Assembly: GCF_001678945.1 (NCBI RefSeq)
Contig: NZ_CP015124.1
Coordinates: 2,022,001-2,086,000, forward strand
Direction: 5' to 3'
DNA length: 64,000 nt
Source: Phaeobacter gallaeciensis
GTDB taxonomy: Bacteria; Pseudomonadota; Alphaproteobacteria; Rhodobacterales; Rhodobacteraceae
Positions within the stretch are counted from its first letter, which is position 1. Each line of letters opens with the position of its first letter. The notes under the pieces are model-generated. The model saw nothing but the letters and a program-made list of their open reading frames with translations. It searched no databases and was not told the origin of the DNA. Of this stretch, positions 55,009 to 64,000 are shown one piece after another. Made by a program: the position numbers and the translations under genes.

Positions 55009-55036
55009 AAAAAAAGGCCGGGCGCAAGGCCCGGCC
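55009..55036 (-). terminator. Rho-independent terminator downstream of cenR
   Basis: GGCCGGGC (55016-55023) pairs perfectly with GCCCGGCC (55029-55036) around GCAAG, with seven T on the minus-strand side. Confidence 0.9.
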
Positions 55037-55175
55037 CAGTCCAACAGGGAGGTGCATATCATGACCCGGATATGCGCGGGATGGGATCAGGGTAAAGATG
55101 ACTGACAGACAGATCTTTGATCTGCGTCAACAGCTTTTCCCCGCAGGTTTCAAGCCCCGAACTGTCACAATCCGG

Positions 55176-55862
55176 TCAGGTCGACAGGCGGTAGCCACCG
55201 GATTCCGTTACCAGAATACGGGCATTGGAGGGATCGGGTTCGATCTTCTGGCGCAGACGATAGATATGGGTTTCCAGCGTATGAGTGGTCACGCCGGCAT
55301 TATAACCCCAGACCTCGTGCAGCAGCACATCGCGCGCCACCACACCGTCGTTCGACCGGTAGAGGAACTTCAGGATGTTGGTTTCCTTCTCGGTCAGGCG
55401 AATCTTGCGGTTGTCCTCTGTCTCCATCAGCTTCATCGCCGGTTTGAAGGTATAGGGACCCAACGCAAAGACGGCGTCTTCGGACTGTTCATGGGTGCGC
55501 AGCTGGGCGCGGATCCGAGCCAGCAGCACCGGGAATTTGAACGGCTTGGTCACATAGTCATTGGCGCCCGCGTCAAGGCCGAGAATGGTATCGGCGTCGC
55601 TGTCATGGCCGGTGAGCATCAGGATCGGTGCCTTGACGCCCTGTTTGCGCAGCAGGCGGCACAGCTCGCGACCATCTGTATCGGGCAGCCCCACGTCGAG
55701 GATCACCAGATCATAGAGCGCTTCCTTGGCCCGCTCCATGGCGGCCTGACCGTTCTCTGCTTCGAAGACATCAAAGTCCTCGGTCATGATCAGCTGCTCG
55801 CTCAGCGCCTCGCGCAGATCGTCGTCATCGTCTACCAGCAAAATCTTCTTCAGTTGCGCCAT
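55176..55862 (-). CDS. cenR: OmpR-family response regulator, CenR-like
   Basis: A 228-residue response regulator. Receiver domain: acidic pocket VDDDDD (about 10-15), phospho-acceptor Asp about 55 in VILDVGLPDTDG, and conserved Lys in VTKPF. The winged-helix output domain has LTEKETNILKFLYR and TLETHIYRLRQKIEPDP. The GLDAGANDYVTKPFKF and SEDAVFALGPYTFKPA stretches resemble Caulobacter CenR, which controls the cell envelope and is essential. The cognate kinase is not in the window. It is divergent from ribA. Confidence 0.88.
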   Translation of the reverse strand: MAQLKKILLVDDDDDLREALSEQLIMTEDFDVFEAENGQAAMERAKEALYDLVILDVGLPDTDGRELCRLLRKQGVKAPILMLTGHDSDADTILGLDAGANDYVTKPFKFPVLLARIRAQLRTHEQSEDAVFALGPYTFKPAMKLMETEDNRKIRLTEKETNILKFLYRSNDGVVARDVLLHEVWGYNAGVTTHTLETHIYRLRQKIEPDPSNARILVTESGGYRLST

Positions 55863-56004
55863 GGCGGTGTCCTCCAGTTCGTGTGCAGACAGATGCGGTC
55901 AGCATCCCCCAACGACAAGGTATGCTGCAGAAGTTTCACGCCCTCGTGTCCGTCAGACAGGAATTGTTTCACTTCCGTTGCATTTGGGCCTAGGTAAGGG
56001 CTGT

Positions 56005-56010
56005 TATAAT
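56005..56010 (+). promoter_or_regulatory. Candidate -10 box of ribA
   Basis: A consensus TATAAT lies 24 bp upstream of the ribA ATG with TTTGGG (55983-55988) at 16-bp spacing as a weak -35. The transcript would have a very short leader. Confidence 0.4.
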
Positions 56011-56033
56011 GTCACGAACTTCCGGATGGTCGC

Positions 56034-57122
56034 ATGAGCCTGATGCCCACCATGATTGAATTGCTGGCCCGCGCACGGGTCGATTTGCGCATGGGCCTGC
56101 CCGTGGTGCTGGAGGGTGGCGACAGCGCGGCGCTGGCGATTGCCGTCGAAAGCCTGACGCCCGAGCGGCTGACGGAGCTTCTGTCCCTTGGCCCGGTGTC
56201 GCTGGCGCTGACCGCCCGGCGCGCCGAAACCCTGAAGGCGCGCGCCTATGATGAGGATCTCGCGCGCATCCAAGTCCCCGCTCAGGCCTCCTTGCAGTGG
56301 ATACAGGCGCTGGCCGATCCCGCCGATGATCTCAATACGCCGATGAAAGGCCCGCTCACCAGCCTGCGCGACGGAACCGCCGATCTGCACCGTCTGGCGA
56401 TTGCCCTGGTGAAATCAGCGCGGCTGCTGCCCGCGGCGCTACTGGTGCCCGTCAACACGCCCCCCCAATTCGCATCCGAGCACGGGTTGACCCGAATCGC
56501 CCGGGCTGCAGCCGAACCGCTGCTCAGCCAAAGCTCACCCCTGCATCCGGTGGCCGCCGCCCGCCTGCCGATGGTCGCTGCCGAGGCGGGCCGGTTACAC
56601 ATCTTCCGCCCCGAAGACGGCGCCGAGGAACATTATGCGGTCGAAATCGGCCGCCCCGACCGCAGCAAACCCGTGCTGGCGCGGCTGCATTCGGCCTGTT
56701 TCACAGGCGATGTTCTGGGCTCGCTGAAATGCGATTGCGGACCGCAGCTGCGCGGGGCACTGGCGCAGATGGGAGAAGAAGGCGCAGGCGTGCTGCTCTA
56801 CCTCAACCAGGAAGGCCGCGGCATTGGCCTAGCTAACAAGATGCGCGCCTACAGCCTGCAGGACCAGGGCTTTGACACCGTCGAGGCAAACCACCGGCTG
56901 GGGTTTGAGGATGACGAGCGCGATTTCCGCCTTGGCGCTGCGATTCTGAAAGAGATGGGATTCAGCTCCGTCCGGCTGATGACCAACAACCCCAACAAGA
57001 TTGCCATGATGGAAAAGACCGGCATCGCGGTGGCTGAACGGGTACCGCTGAAGGTCGGCGAAAACGCCCATAACGCGGGTTATCTCGCGACCAAGGCGGC
57101 GAAATCCGGGCATCTCTTGTGA
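56034..57122 (+). CDS. ribA: GTP cyclohydrolase II
   Basis: A 362-residue protein. The C-terminal 200 residues are a complete GTP cyclohydrolase II: zinc cysteines in ACFTGDVLGSLKCDCG (about 224-239), substrate site EGRGIGLANK (about 262-271) and TNNPNK near 322. It opens GTP in the first step of riboflavin synthesis. The N-terminal 150 residues look like a degenerate RibB-type domain without its acidic metal motif. TGATG coupling links it to the next gene. Confidence 0.92.
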   Translation: MSLMPTMIELLARARVDLRMGLPVVLEGGDSAALAIAVESLTPERLTELLSLGPVSLALTARRAETLKARAYDEDLARIQVPAQASLQWIQALADPADDLNTPMKGPLTSLRDGTADLHRLAIALVKSARLLPAALLVPVNTPPQFASEHGLTRIARAAAEPLLSQSSPLHPVAAARLPMVAAEAGRLHIFRPEDGAEEHYAVEIGRPDRSKPVLARLHSACFTGDVLGSLKCDCGPQLRGALAQMGEEGAGVLLYLNQEGRGIGLANKMRAYSLQDQGFDTVEANHRLGFEDDERDFRLGAAILKEMGFSSVRLMTNNPNKIAMMEKTGIAVAERVPLKVGENAHNAGYLATKAAKSGHLL

Positions 57123-57634
57123 TGCCCCCCGCGCTGTCGCCCCGGGATCTGGTTCTGACCCCGCGCGGTCTGCGCTTCATGGGGCGCCTCCTGCCCTGTG
57201 CCATCGGCAAGGGTGGGCTGACCCAGAGCAAGCGCGAAGGCGACGGCGCCACGCCCGTGGGCGTACATCGCATCGCCGGGATGCTCTACCGTCCGGACCG
57301 CATGCTGCCCCCCACGGATTGGGCGGTGCCGATCGGGCCGGGGGATCTGTGGTCGGACGATGTGAGGGACCCCGATTACAACCTGATGGTCCGCGCGCCG
57401 CACGGTTTCAGCCACGAGCGCCTGCGCCGCGCCGATCCCCTATATGATCTGGTGCTGATCACTGACTGGAACTGGCCCAACGCGGTCAAGGGGCGCGGAT
57501 CGGCCATCTTTATCCACCAGTGGAGGAGGCCCGGATATCCGACCGAAGGCTGCCTTGCCTTCAGCCGCAGTGATCTTCGCTGGATCGCGCAGCGGCTCCG
57601 TCCCGGCAGCCGGGTAATTATTCCGTCGGCTTGA
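57122..57634 (+). CDS. YkuD/L,D-transpeptidase-fold protein
   Basis: A 170-residue protein with the YkuD catalytic HxH..GC pattern: AIFIHQWRRPGYPTEGCLAFS, with the nucleophilic cysteine at about 143. No signal peptide is visible, so either it acts in the cytoplasm or the start is elsewhere; family members crosslink or modify peptidoglycan stem peptides. The ATG shares its A with the ribA stop (TGATG). It overlaps the convergent YggS gene by 17 bp. Confidence 0.87.
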   Translation: MPPALSPRDLVLTPRGLRFMGRLLPCAIGKGGLTQSKREGDGATPVGVHRIAGMLYRPDRMLPPTDWAVPIGPGDLWSDDVRDPDYNLMVRAPHGFSHERLRRADPLYDLVLITDWNWPNAVKGRGSAIFIHQWRRPGYPTEGCLAFSRSDLRWIAQRLRPGSRVIIPSA

Positions 57635-58277
57635 CCCGCTCGCCAAAAATCGCCGAGCCGACCCGCACATGGGTGGCGCCAAGCGCGATGGCAGTCTCGA
57701 AATCGCTGCTCATGCCCATCGACAGGCCGTCCAGCCCGTTACGCGCGGCGATCTTGGCCAGAAGCGCGAAATGCAGCGCCGGTTCCTCGTCCACCGGGGG
57801 AATGCACATCAGCCCCTTTACCGGCAGGTCCAGCGCCCGGCATTCGGAGATGAAGGCATCTGCATCGGCTGGAAGAATACCGGCCTTCTGCTCTTCCTCG
57901 CCGGTGTTGACCTGAATGAACAGATCCGGGCAATGGCCCAGCTCCTGCGCCAGCCGGGCGATGGCCTTGGCCAGCTTGGGACGATCCACCGAATGGATAC
58001 TGTCAAAAAGCTCCATCGCCTGACGGGCCTTGTTGCTTTGCAAAGGGCCGATCAGATGCAGATCGATCCCGTCGAACCGTTCAGCGAAGCCCGGCCATTT
58101 CCCGGCCGCCTCCTGCACGCGGTTTTCACCAAAACAACGGTGGCCTTCTTCCAGCACCGCTTCGACCCGCTCGTTGGGCTGCACCTTGGACACCGCGATC
58201 AGATGAACCGAGCCCGGCGCACGGCCTGCGGCCTCTTCTGCCTTTGCGATGCGTGTCTTGATCTCTTCCAGGGACAT
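57618..58277 (-). CDS. YggS/PLPBP-family pyridoxal-phosphate homeostasis protein
   Basis: A 219-residue PLP-binding barrel. The PLP lysine is in HLIAVSKVQPNERV (about 31). GENRVQEA, LHLIGPLQSNKARQAM and GLSMGMSSDFETAIALGATHVRVGSAIFGER (last in parts) are hallmark blocks. It keeps free PLP low; loss causes amino-acid imbalance in other bacteria. It overlaps the YkuD gene at its 3' end. Confidence 0.94.
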   Translation of the reverse strand: MSLEEIKTRIAKAEEAAGRAPGSVHLIAVSKVQPNERVEAVLEEGHRCFGENRVQEAAGKWPGFAERFDGIDLHLIGPLQSNKARQAMELFDSIHSVDRPKLAKAIARLAQELGHCPDLFIQVNTGEEEQKAGILPADADAFISECRALDLPVKGLMCIPPVDEEPALHFALLAKIAARNGLDGLSMGMSSDFETAIALGATHVRVGSAIFGERVKPTE

Positions 58278-58353
58278 GGTCGGCCTCCGAGCGATGAAAG
58301 TGCGGTTCGGTCTCGGCGCAGAGAAACACTGTTTGCCGACAAATGTTAAGAGG

Positions 58354-58389
58354 CAAAAGAAAAGGGCGAGCCTGCAAGCAGGCCCGCCC
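58354..58389 (-). terminator. Rho-independent terminator of the porin gene
   Basis: GGGCGAGCCTG (58364-58374) and CAGGCCCGCCC (58379-58389) form an 11-bp stem with one mismatch around CAAG, with TTTTCTTTT following on the minus strand. Confidence 0.88.
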
Positions 58390-58416
58390 CCAATTTCACG
58401 CTAAGCGTGGTTCAGC

Positions 58417-59400
58417 TTAGAAGCTGAAGTACACACCAGCTTGGAACTGGTTGTCGTCGTCGGCTTCGTCAACGTAACCGGCAACCACGGTGGCGCCGCC
58501 ACCCAGGTCGTACTGGTAGTTGATGCCGAAGGAGGTGCCGTCAACGCCGCCGTCACCTTTAACGGTGGACACGGAGCCCGGTGCGTCAGCGGAGTTCACC
58601 CAAACCAGAACGTTCGACGCTGCGCCGATGTCCATGTTGCCTTCCAGGGTGAAGCTGTCGACCTGGTCGGTGGAACCGTAGGCCAGTTTCGCGCCGAATG
58701 CACCGAAGTTACCGCCAGCAGCAGCAAAGGTGATGTCGTTCAGCGGAACGGAGGAGGACTGCATCGCTGCGGTGACATAGTAGTCGCCGAAGGAGTAAGT
58801 CGCCATCACGCCGGTGCGGTCTTCGCCGCCTGCGGAACCGGCAACGGTGCCGCCGTTACGCTGCGAGTAGGACACGTGACCGGTGAAGCCGCCTGCGGAG
58901 TACAGAACTTCGATGCCGTTGGAGCCAGCGCCAGCGGAGGAGTACGCGTCCCAGTTGAACACGGTGCCGCCGTTGGTTTTGATGGCAATCTGGTGGAAGC
59001 CCATGCCGTCGATGCCGGTACCAGCCGAACGGGTGCCGGTTGCGTACAGACCGGGTGCGTTTTCAACCGCGCCGATGATGTTGCCAACGTTCACGGTCAC
59101 GCCGTTGTACGACACGCCAAAACGTGCGCCGTTGAATGCGCCGGTGCCGGCAACGCCGTCACGGCTTTCAGCCTGTGCGCGGTAGCGAGCGTTGAATGCA
59201 ACGCCAGCGTCGGTTTCGGCGGTCATGTCGAACTGCAGGCGCAGACGGCTGGTGATGTTGGTTTTGGAACGGCCAACAACGCGCTCGTTTGCGGAGTTGT
59301 AGTCCAGACCGAAACGGCCGTAACCGGACATGCTGACTTCAGCAGCAGCCATGCCCGCGGTTGCGATCAGCGCGGTGGTCGCGAAGAGAACCTTTTTCAT
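58417..59400 (-). CDS. Outer-membrane porin, Rhodobacter type
   Basis: A 327-residue beta-barrel protein. The signal peptide KKVLFATTALIATAGMAAA is cut near residue 20 and the mature part starts EVSMSGYGRFGLDYN. Alternating strands rich in Gly and aromatic residues follow, ending in the C-terminal FQAGVYFSF that targets BAM. It resembles the 16-stranded Rhodobacter porin and is likely a major outer-membrane protein. ATG at 59400 follows GAGGGA; the 68-codon upstream frame is non-coding. Confidence 0.94.
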   Translation of the reverse strand: MKKVLFATTALIATAGMAAAEVSMSGYGRFGLDYNSANERVVGRSKTNITSRLRLQFDMTAETDAGVAFNARYRAQAESRDGVAGTGAFNGARFGVSYNGVTVNVGNIIGAVENAPGLYATGTRSAGTGIDGMGFHQIAIKTNGGTVFNWDAYSSAGAGSNGIEVLYSAGGFTGHVSYSQRNGGTVAGSAGGEDRTGVMATYSFGDYYVTAAMQSSSVPLNDITFAAAGGNFGAFGAKLAYGSTDQVDSFTLEGNMDIGAASNVLVWVNSADAPGSVSTVKGDGGVDGTSFGINYQYDLGGGATVVAGYVDEADDDNQFQAGVYFSF

Positions 59401-59846
59401 AGTTTTTCCCTCGGTTTTCAATTCACATGCCCAAACCGGGGAATCCGGCGTGGGTATGACAAGGGGTTTCGCTCTTTCGGCCCCGGTTTGGCAAGAGCCG
59501 CCCATTGGCCGCCGATCATTGTGGCCTGTGCTGGTGCAGCTTTGCCACAGTAGTAAATGCCGCCCCGATTTCGCCGCTCCCGCGCGGCTAAGCCATAGAG
59601 ACAATATACTTTAATCACCGGCAGACCGCAGCGAGACTGTGACCAAGCGCTGCAACGCCATCTCTCTGTCTTCCGTTGATACCTTAACCTCTGCCGCCCA
59701 GCACAGCCGCCGCATAATCTCCTGCAAGGACCTCATCAGGCTGCCCCGGATCCGATTCGATGCATCACACCCGGATGCTAAAGCCCTTGCTCAAATTGCT
59801 GCGCATGCGATAGGACTGCCTCAAGTCAAAGGCTCCGGGAGCGGCT
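59401..59846. promoter_or_regulatory. Divergent intergenic region with inverted repeat in porin leader
   Basis: These 446 bp hold no convincing gene. CCAAACCGGGG (59431-59441) is repeated as CCCCGGTTTGG (59481-59491), an 11-bp perfect inverted repeat 39 bp apart inside the likely porin 5' untranslated region. A minus-strand TATATT (59603-59608) could be the porin -10 box. GGGAG before 59847 is the ribosome-binding site of the DUF3576 gene. Confidence 0.5.
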
Positions 59847-60332
59847 ATGAAACTGCATAAGATATTTCAGGCGACCTTGATCGGCGCATTGTGCCTGAGC
59901 GTTGCCGCCTGCGGCGGGCGCAGCAAGGATCGTCCGGCCAACACGAATGTTGCGCAGGAATTCAACAACGACGTCGACGCCGCAAAGAGCGATAAATCCT
60001 CGATCTGGGATGTCTTTGGCGGCAAACCGGACCAGAAGGTCCAAGTGAACCGTTACCTGTGGAACGCCAGCATCGATGTGCTGAGCTTCCTGCCGGTGCA
60101 AAGCGTTGATCCCTTCACCGGCGTCATCATCACCGGTTATGGCACCCCACCCGGCGGCGGACGCTCCTATCGCGCCACCGTCCATATCAAGGACCCGGCG
60201 CTCGATGCGCGCTCTCTCAACGTCTCGCTGCATTCCAAGGGCGGGCCGGTCAGCGCCTCCACCACCCGCGCCGTCGAAGATGCGATTCTGTCCCGTGCGC
60301 GCCAGCTGCGCATCGCAGACAAAAAGTTCTGA
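59847..60332 (+). CDS. DUF3576 domain lipoprotein
   Basis: A 161-residue lipoprotein: signal ATLIGALCLSVAACGG with the lipidated cysteine near residue 22. The DUF3576 core VNRYLWNASIDVLSFLPVQSVDPFTGVIITGYGTPPG (in parts) follows. The function is unknown, but location before leuS-lptE and the lipid anchor suggest an envelope role. Family widespread in alphaproteobacteria. Confidence 0.9.
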   Translation: MKLHKIFQATLIGALCLSVAACGGRSKDRPANTNVAQEFNNDVDAAKSDKSSIWDVFGGKPDQKVQVNRYLWNASIDVLSFLPVQSVDPFTGVIITGYGTPPGGGRSYRATVHIKDPALDARSLNVSLHSKGGPVSASTTRAVEDAILSRARQLRIADKKF

Positions 60333-60423
60333 CTCCTCTGCCCTCTGGAAAGCCGCAGAAAACATCAGTATCACCAGCGCCGGGCCCCATCGCCCGGCGT
60401 TTTCATTCTAAAGGACCGCATCC

Positions 60424-62991
60424 ATGTCGCGTTACTCTGCCTCTGAGATCGAAGCAAAATGGCAGGAGGCCTGGGAAAAGGCCGGAATCTTCCAGGCCAA
60501 ACGGACGGCAGACAAGCCGAAGTATTACGTGCTGGAGATGTTCCCCTATCCGTCGGGGAAGCTGCACATGGGGCATGTGCGCAACTACACCATGGGCGAC
60601 GTGATCGCGCGCTACAAAATTGCGACCGGCCATAACGTGCTGCACCCGATGGGTTTCGATGCCTTTGGCATGCCTGCGGAAAACGCCGCCATGGCCTCGG
60701 GCGGGCACCCCAAGGACTGGACCTACGCCAATATCGACACCATGGTCGAACAGATGCAGCCGCTGGGCCTGTCGCTGGACTGGTCGCGGATGTTCGCCAC
60801 CTGTGACGAGGAATACTACGGCCAGCAGCAGGCGCTGTTCCTGGATTTCCTGGAAAAGGATCTCGTTTACCGCAAGAACGCCGTGGTAAACTGGGATCCG
60901 GTCGACATGACCGTTCTGGCCAATGAACAAGTTGAAAACGGCCGCGGCTGGCGCTCTGGCGCGCTGGTGGAACGGCGCGAACTGACGCAGTGGTTCTTCA
61001 AGATCTCCGACTATTCAGAGGAACTGCTAGACGCGCTCGATGGTCTGGACAACTGGCCCGCCAAGGTGCGCCTGATGCAGGAAAACTGGATCGGCAAATC
61101 GCGCGGTCTGCAGTTCTCCTTTGAACGCGCCGACGGTGGTGAGCCAATCGAGGTTTATACCACACGCCCCGACACGCTGATGGGCGCCTCCTTCGTGGGG
61201 ATTTCCCCCGACCACCCGATTGCCAAACAGCTGGAGGCCGAGAACCCCGAACTGGCGGAATTCCTGGCCGAATGCCGCAAGGGCGGCACCACCGCCGAGG
61301 CCATCGAGACCGCGCCGAAACTGGGCCGCGACACCGGCATTCGCGTCAAACACCCGCTGAACCCGGAATGGGAACTGCCGGTCTGGATCGCTAACTTCAT
61401 CCTGATGGATTACGGCACCGGCGCGATCTTTGCTTGCCCGGCCCATGATCAGCGTGACCTCGATTTCTGCCGCAAATACGACCTGCCGGTCACCGACACC
61501 TTCCTGGCGCTGGACGATCCCAAGCCGGTCGAAAACGAGGCATTTGTGCCGCCGAAGACCGAAAAGGTAAAATGGATCAACCACTTCGCAGGGCTGGACG
61601 TGGCCACAGGTGAAGAGGCGATCAACGCCACCATCGACAAGGCCGAATCCGAAGGCTGGGGCGAAGGCGTCACCAAATTCCGCCTGCGCGACTGGGGTCT
61701 CAGCCGCCAGCGCTATTGGGGTTGCCCGATTCCCGTGGTCCATTGCGATGCCTGCGGCGTGGTACCGGAGAAGAAGGAAAACCTACCCATCGCCCTGCCC
61801 TATGACGAAGACGGCAAGGCCATCGATTTCTCGGTGCCCGGCAACCCGCTGGACCGCCACCCCAGCTGGCGCGACTGTGCCTGCCCGAAATGCGGTAAGC
61901 CTGCCCAGCGGGAAACCGACACAATGGATACCTTCGTCGATTCGTCCTGGTATTTCGCCCGCTTCACCGCGCCGCGCGCCGAAACGCCCACGGTAATGGA
62001 AGAGGCAGATTACTGGATGAACGTCGACCAGTATATCGGCGGCATCGAACACGCGATTCTGCACCTGCTGTATTCGCGCTTCTTCGCCCGCGCGATGCAC
62101 ATCTGCGGCCACCTGCCGGAGAAGTCGAAAGAACCGTTCGACGCGCTCTTTACCCAGGGCATGGTCACCCATGCGATCTACCAGACCAAAGGCGACAATG
62201 GCCGCCCGGTCTATCACTACCCCGAAGAAGTCGAGCTGCGCGACGGCAAGGCCTTCCTCAAGGAGACCGGCGCCGAGGTTGAGGTGATTCCCTCGGCCAA
62301 GATGTCGAAATCCAAGAACAACGTGGTCGACCCGCTGCACATCATCTCGGCCTTTGGCGCCGATACCGCGCGCTGGTTCGTGCTGTCCGACAGCCCGCCG
62401 GAGCGCGACGTGGAATGGACCGCCGCCGGGGCCGAGGCCGCTTACAAGCACCTGAACCGGGTCTGGAACCTGTCGGTAAAGATCGCCGAGATGGACCCGA
62501 ATGCATCCGGCAGCGGCGACGAGGACCTTTTGCGCGAGATGCACAAAGCGATCCGCGACGTGACCCTGGGTGTCGAATCCTTCGGCTTCAACGCGGCGAT
62601 TGCCAAACTTTACGCCTTTACCAACACGCTGGCCAAATCCAAGGCGGGCGCGGCGGCGCAGAAACAGGCGATCATGGCGCTGGCGCAGTTGATGTCGCCG
62701 ATGACGCCGCACCTGGCCGAGGCCGTCTGGGAAGCGCAGGGCGGCGAAGGTCTAGTGGCCACGGCAGCCTGGCCCGCCGCCGACGAATCGATGCTGGTCG
62801 AAGACAGCGTCACCCTGCCAATCCAGATCAACGGAAAACGCCGCGGCGAAATCACCGTCGCCAAAGATCTGGACAAAGCTGAGGTTGAAAAACTCGCGCT
62901 GGCGCACGAAGCTGTGCAAAAGGCGCTGAATGGCGGCGCCCCGAAAAAGGTGATCGTCGTGCCGGGTCGTATCGTCAATGTCGTTGCCTGA
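60424..62991 (+). CDS. leuS: Leucine-tRNA ligase
   Basis: The 855-residue class-I synthetase has the HIGH-type motif HMGH in [14 protein letters not shown] (about 40-53), CP1 editing domain with TRPDTLMG (about 246), zinc-ribbon-like CDAC...CACPKC and the KMSKS loop (about 624). It charges tRNA-Leu and edits misactivated residues. An ATG at 60424 is preceded by AAAGGA. Its 3' end overlaps lptE by 14 bp. Confidence 0.98.
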   Translation: MSRYSASEIEAKWQEAWEKAGIFQAKRTADKPKYYVLEMFPYPSGKLHMGHVRNYTMGDVIARYKIATGHNVLHPMGFDAFGMPAENAAMASGGHPKDWTYANIDTMVEQMQPLGLSLDWSRMFATCDEEYYGQQQALFLDFLEKDLVYRKNAVVNWDPVDMTVLANEQVENGRGWRSGALVERRELTQWFFKISDYSEELLDALDGLDNWPAKVRLMQENWIGKSRGLQFSFERADGGEPIEVYTTRPDTLMGASFVGISPDHPIAKQLEAENPELAEFLAECRKGGTTAEAIETAPKLGRDTGIRVKHPLNPEWELPVWIANFILMDYGTGAIFACPAHDQRDLDFCRKYDLPVTDTFLALDDPKPVENEAFVPPKTEKVKWINHFAGLDVATGEEAINATIDKAESEGWGEGVTKFRLRDWGLSRQRYWGCPIPVVHCDACGVVPEKKENLPIALPYDEDGKAIDFSVPGNPLDRHPSWRDCACPKCGKPAQRETDTMDTFVDSSWYFARFTAPRAETPTVMEEADYWMNVDQYIGGIEHAILHLLYSRFFARAMHICGHLPEKSKEPFDALFTQGMVTHAIYQTKGDNGRPVYHYPEEVELRDGKAFLKETGAEVEVIPSAKMSKSKNNVVDPLHIISAFGADTARWFVLSDSPPERDVEWTAAGAEAAYKHLNRVWNLSVKIAEMDPNASGSGDEDLLREMHKAIRDVTLGVESFGFNAAIAKLYAFTNTLAKSKAGAAAQKQAIMALAQLMSPMTPHLAEAVWEAQGGEGLVATAAWPAADESMLVEDSVTLPIQINGKRRGEITVAKDLDKAEVEKLALAHEAVQKALNGGAPKKVIVVPGRIVNVVA

Positions 62992-63511
62992 TCCAAGGCA
63001 TATCCTCGCGCTGCCGCTGGTCCTGTTGCTGGGGCTGGCCGCCTGTGGTTTCACCCCGGTCTATGCGCCGGGGGGCACCGGAGCGGCGCTTTATGGCAAG
63101 ATCGCCATTCAGTCCCCCGAGGAGATCAAGACCGACAACGAAGTGAACGCCTACCTGCTGGTCCGCAATCTGGAGGAACGGCTTGGCCGCGCCTCTGGCA
63201 GCGATTACCGGCTGGACCTGTCCCTGCGCACCCGCAGCGAAGGTCAGGCGATCACCGCGGGCAATGAGACCACCCGCTATTCCATCGTCGGCGTTGCCAG
63301 CTACAGCCTGTTCCGCCTGTCCGACGGCATTATCGTGGCCAGCGGCAGCGAAGATGCCTTTACCGGCTATTCCGCCACCGGATCGACGGTGGAAACCCTG
63401 GCCGGGGAACGCGATGCCAATGCGCGGCTGATGCAGATTCTGGCCGATCAGATCACCGCCCGGGTGCTGACCACTGCGGATCTGGCCGCTGCGGCGCCGA
63501 CTGCGGAATGA
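62978..63511 (+). CDS. lptE: LPS-assembly lipoprotein LptE
   Basis: A 177-residue lipoprotein with signal [19 protein letters not shown], lipidated at about Cys23; the [14 protein letters not shown] start is diagnostic for alphaproteobacterial LptE. It plugs the LptD barrel in the outer membrane and helps insert LPS. It overlaps leuS upstream and holA downstream, a conserved leuS-lptE-holA order. Confidence 0.93.
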   Translation: MSLPDPRHILALPLVLLLGLAACGFTPVYAPGGTGAALYGKIAIQSPEEIKTDNEVNAYLLVRNLEERLGRASGSDYRLDLSLRTRSEGQAITAGNETTRYSIVGVASYSLFRLSDGIIVASGSEDAFTGYSATGSTVETLAGERDANARLMQILADQITARVLTTADLAAAAPTAE

Positions 63512-64000
63512 AGCTCTCCCCGCGCGACGCCGAGGGCTATTTCAAAAAGCCCGACCCGGACAAGACGGGCCTTTTGATATATGGCGCCGATGCCATGCGG
63601 GTGGCGCTGAAACGGCAACAGATGCTGGCGGCCCTGCTGGGCGCCGCGGCTGAGGAAGAAATGCGCCTGACCCGGATGCCCGGCTCCGAATTGCGCAAGG
63701 ATCCGGCACAGCTTCTGGACGCGGTCAAGGCGGTCGGCTTTTTTCCCGGCCCACGCGCGGTCTTTGTCGAAGAGGCCAACGACAGCGCCGCCCCTGCGAT
63801 TCTCGCGGCGCTGGAGGACTGGCAACCAGGCGATGCCCAGATCGTCGTCACCGCCGGGCAGCTGAAAGCCACATCGAAACTGCGCAAGGGTTTCGAATCG
63901 CATCGCAACGCCTATGCCACCGGCATCTATGACGATCCGCCCTCGCGGGCCGAGATCGAGCGGATCCTCTCCGAAGCGCAGATCCGAGATGTGCCTAGCG
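63508..64000 (+). CDS. holA: DNA polymerase III subunit delta, 5' part
   Basis: The frame starting at ATG 63508, overlapping the lptE stop by ATGA, runs off the window after 164 residues: [17 protein letters not shown] at the start, then GLLIYGADAMRVALKRQQM and GFFPGPRAVFVEEAND. These match the N-terminal domain of HolA, which loads the beta clamp as part of the gamma complex. The rest lies beyond the window. Confidence 0.92.
   Translation, partial: MKLSPRDAEGYFKKPDPDKTGLLIYGADAMRVALKRQQMLAALLGAAAEEEMRLTRMPGSELRKDPAQLLDAVKAVGFFPGPRAVFVEEANDSAAPAILAALEDWQPGDAQIVVTAGQLKATSKLRKGFESHRNAYATGIYDDPPSRAEIERILSEAQIRDVPS

Noticed and set aside
58441-59553. Plus-strand open frame opposite the porin
   Set aside because: Periodic V/G/A/H-rich shadow of the repeated beta-strand codons.
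59639-59860. Short plus-strand frame (73 codons) before DUF3576
   Set aside because: GTG start without a ribosome-binding site, overlaps the DUF3576 start and shows no recognisable domain.

Overview
The window looks like chromosomal DNA of a marine alphaproteobacterium of the Rhodobacteraceae (Roseobacter group; Phaeobacter/Leisingera/Ruegeria-like). The inference rests on high GC, a CenR-type response regulator, the single-gene Rhodobacter-type porin, the DUF6525 and DUF3576 proteins, several GcvT/FAD dehydrogenases and dipeptide-type ABC operons. I see no rRNA, tRNA, CRISPR array, insertion sequence, phage gene or replication origin. Genes are densely packed, with many ATGA and TGATG stop/start overlaps.

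Layout. 1-7.8 kb: the end of a COG0523 GTPase, rpsO with a terminator, a small accessory block (GFA protein, a frameshifted aminoglycoside-phosphotransferase-like gene, DUF6525), pnp, a family-25 glycosyltransferase, a small P-loop kinase-like protein and a 1-Cys peroxiredoxin. 8-9.5 kb: an aldehyde dehydrogenase downstream of a 24-bp perfect palindrome. 9.6-23 kb: the most interesting block, two divergent operons. Leftward: a PYROXD2-like FAD oxidoreductase followed by a complete peptide-type ABC importer (binding protein, two permeases, two ATPases). Rightward: a metal-dependent 'cyclase'-family hydrolase, a second PYROXD2-like oxidoreductase, a MarR regulator and the two subunits of an aerobic-type indolepyruvate:ferredoxin oxidoreductase. 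I read this as an uptake-plus-catabolism system for an aromatic, possibly indolic, compound; substrate and steps are inference.

23-27 kb: fucosyltransferase-like GT11, an RluA-type pseudouridine synthase, an NTF2-like protein, an SGNH hydrolase and RarD. 27-35.3 kb: a leftward operon with an XRE-cupin regulator, a small membrane-anchored protein, a LysE exporter, a GFA protein, two dimethylglycine/sarcosine-dehydrogenase-like flavoproteins and a GlxA/GbdR-type AraC regulator, which suggests catabolism of N-methylated amines with formaldehyde handling. Its promoter region holds two evenly spaced inverted repeats. 35.4-43.3 kb: free-methionine-sulfoxide reductase, esterase, thiolase, an RsbV/RsbW-like pair, a gamma-glutamyltransferase-family protein, HspQ, an AEC carrier and a lytic transglycosylase.

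43.5-64 kb is mostly core: LolA, FtsK, an aminotransferase, an amidase, a UbiH-type hydroxylase, Trm112, a LON-domain protein, a thioredoxin-TPR protein, DUF6653, exonuclease III, CenR, RibA, a YkuD protein, YggS, a porin, DUF3576, LeuS, LptE and the start of HolA. Four intergenic gaps carry related GC-rich palindromic mosaics framed by CTCCCGC...GCGGGAG, apparently one dispersed repeat family.
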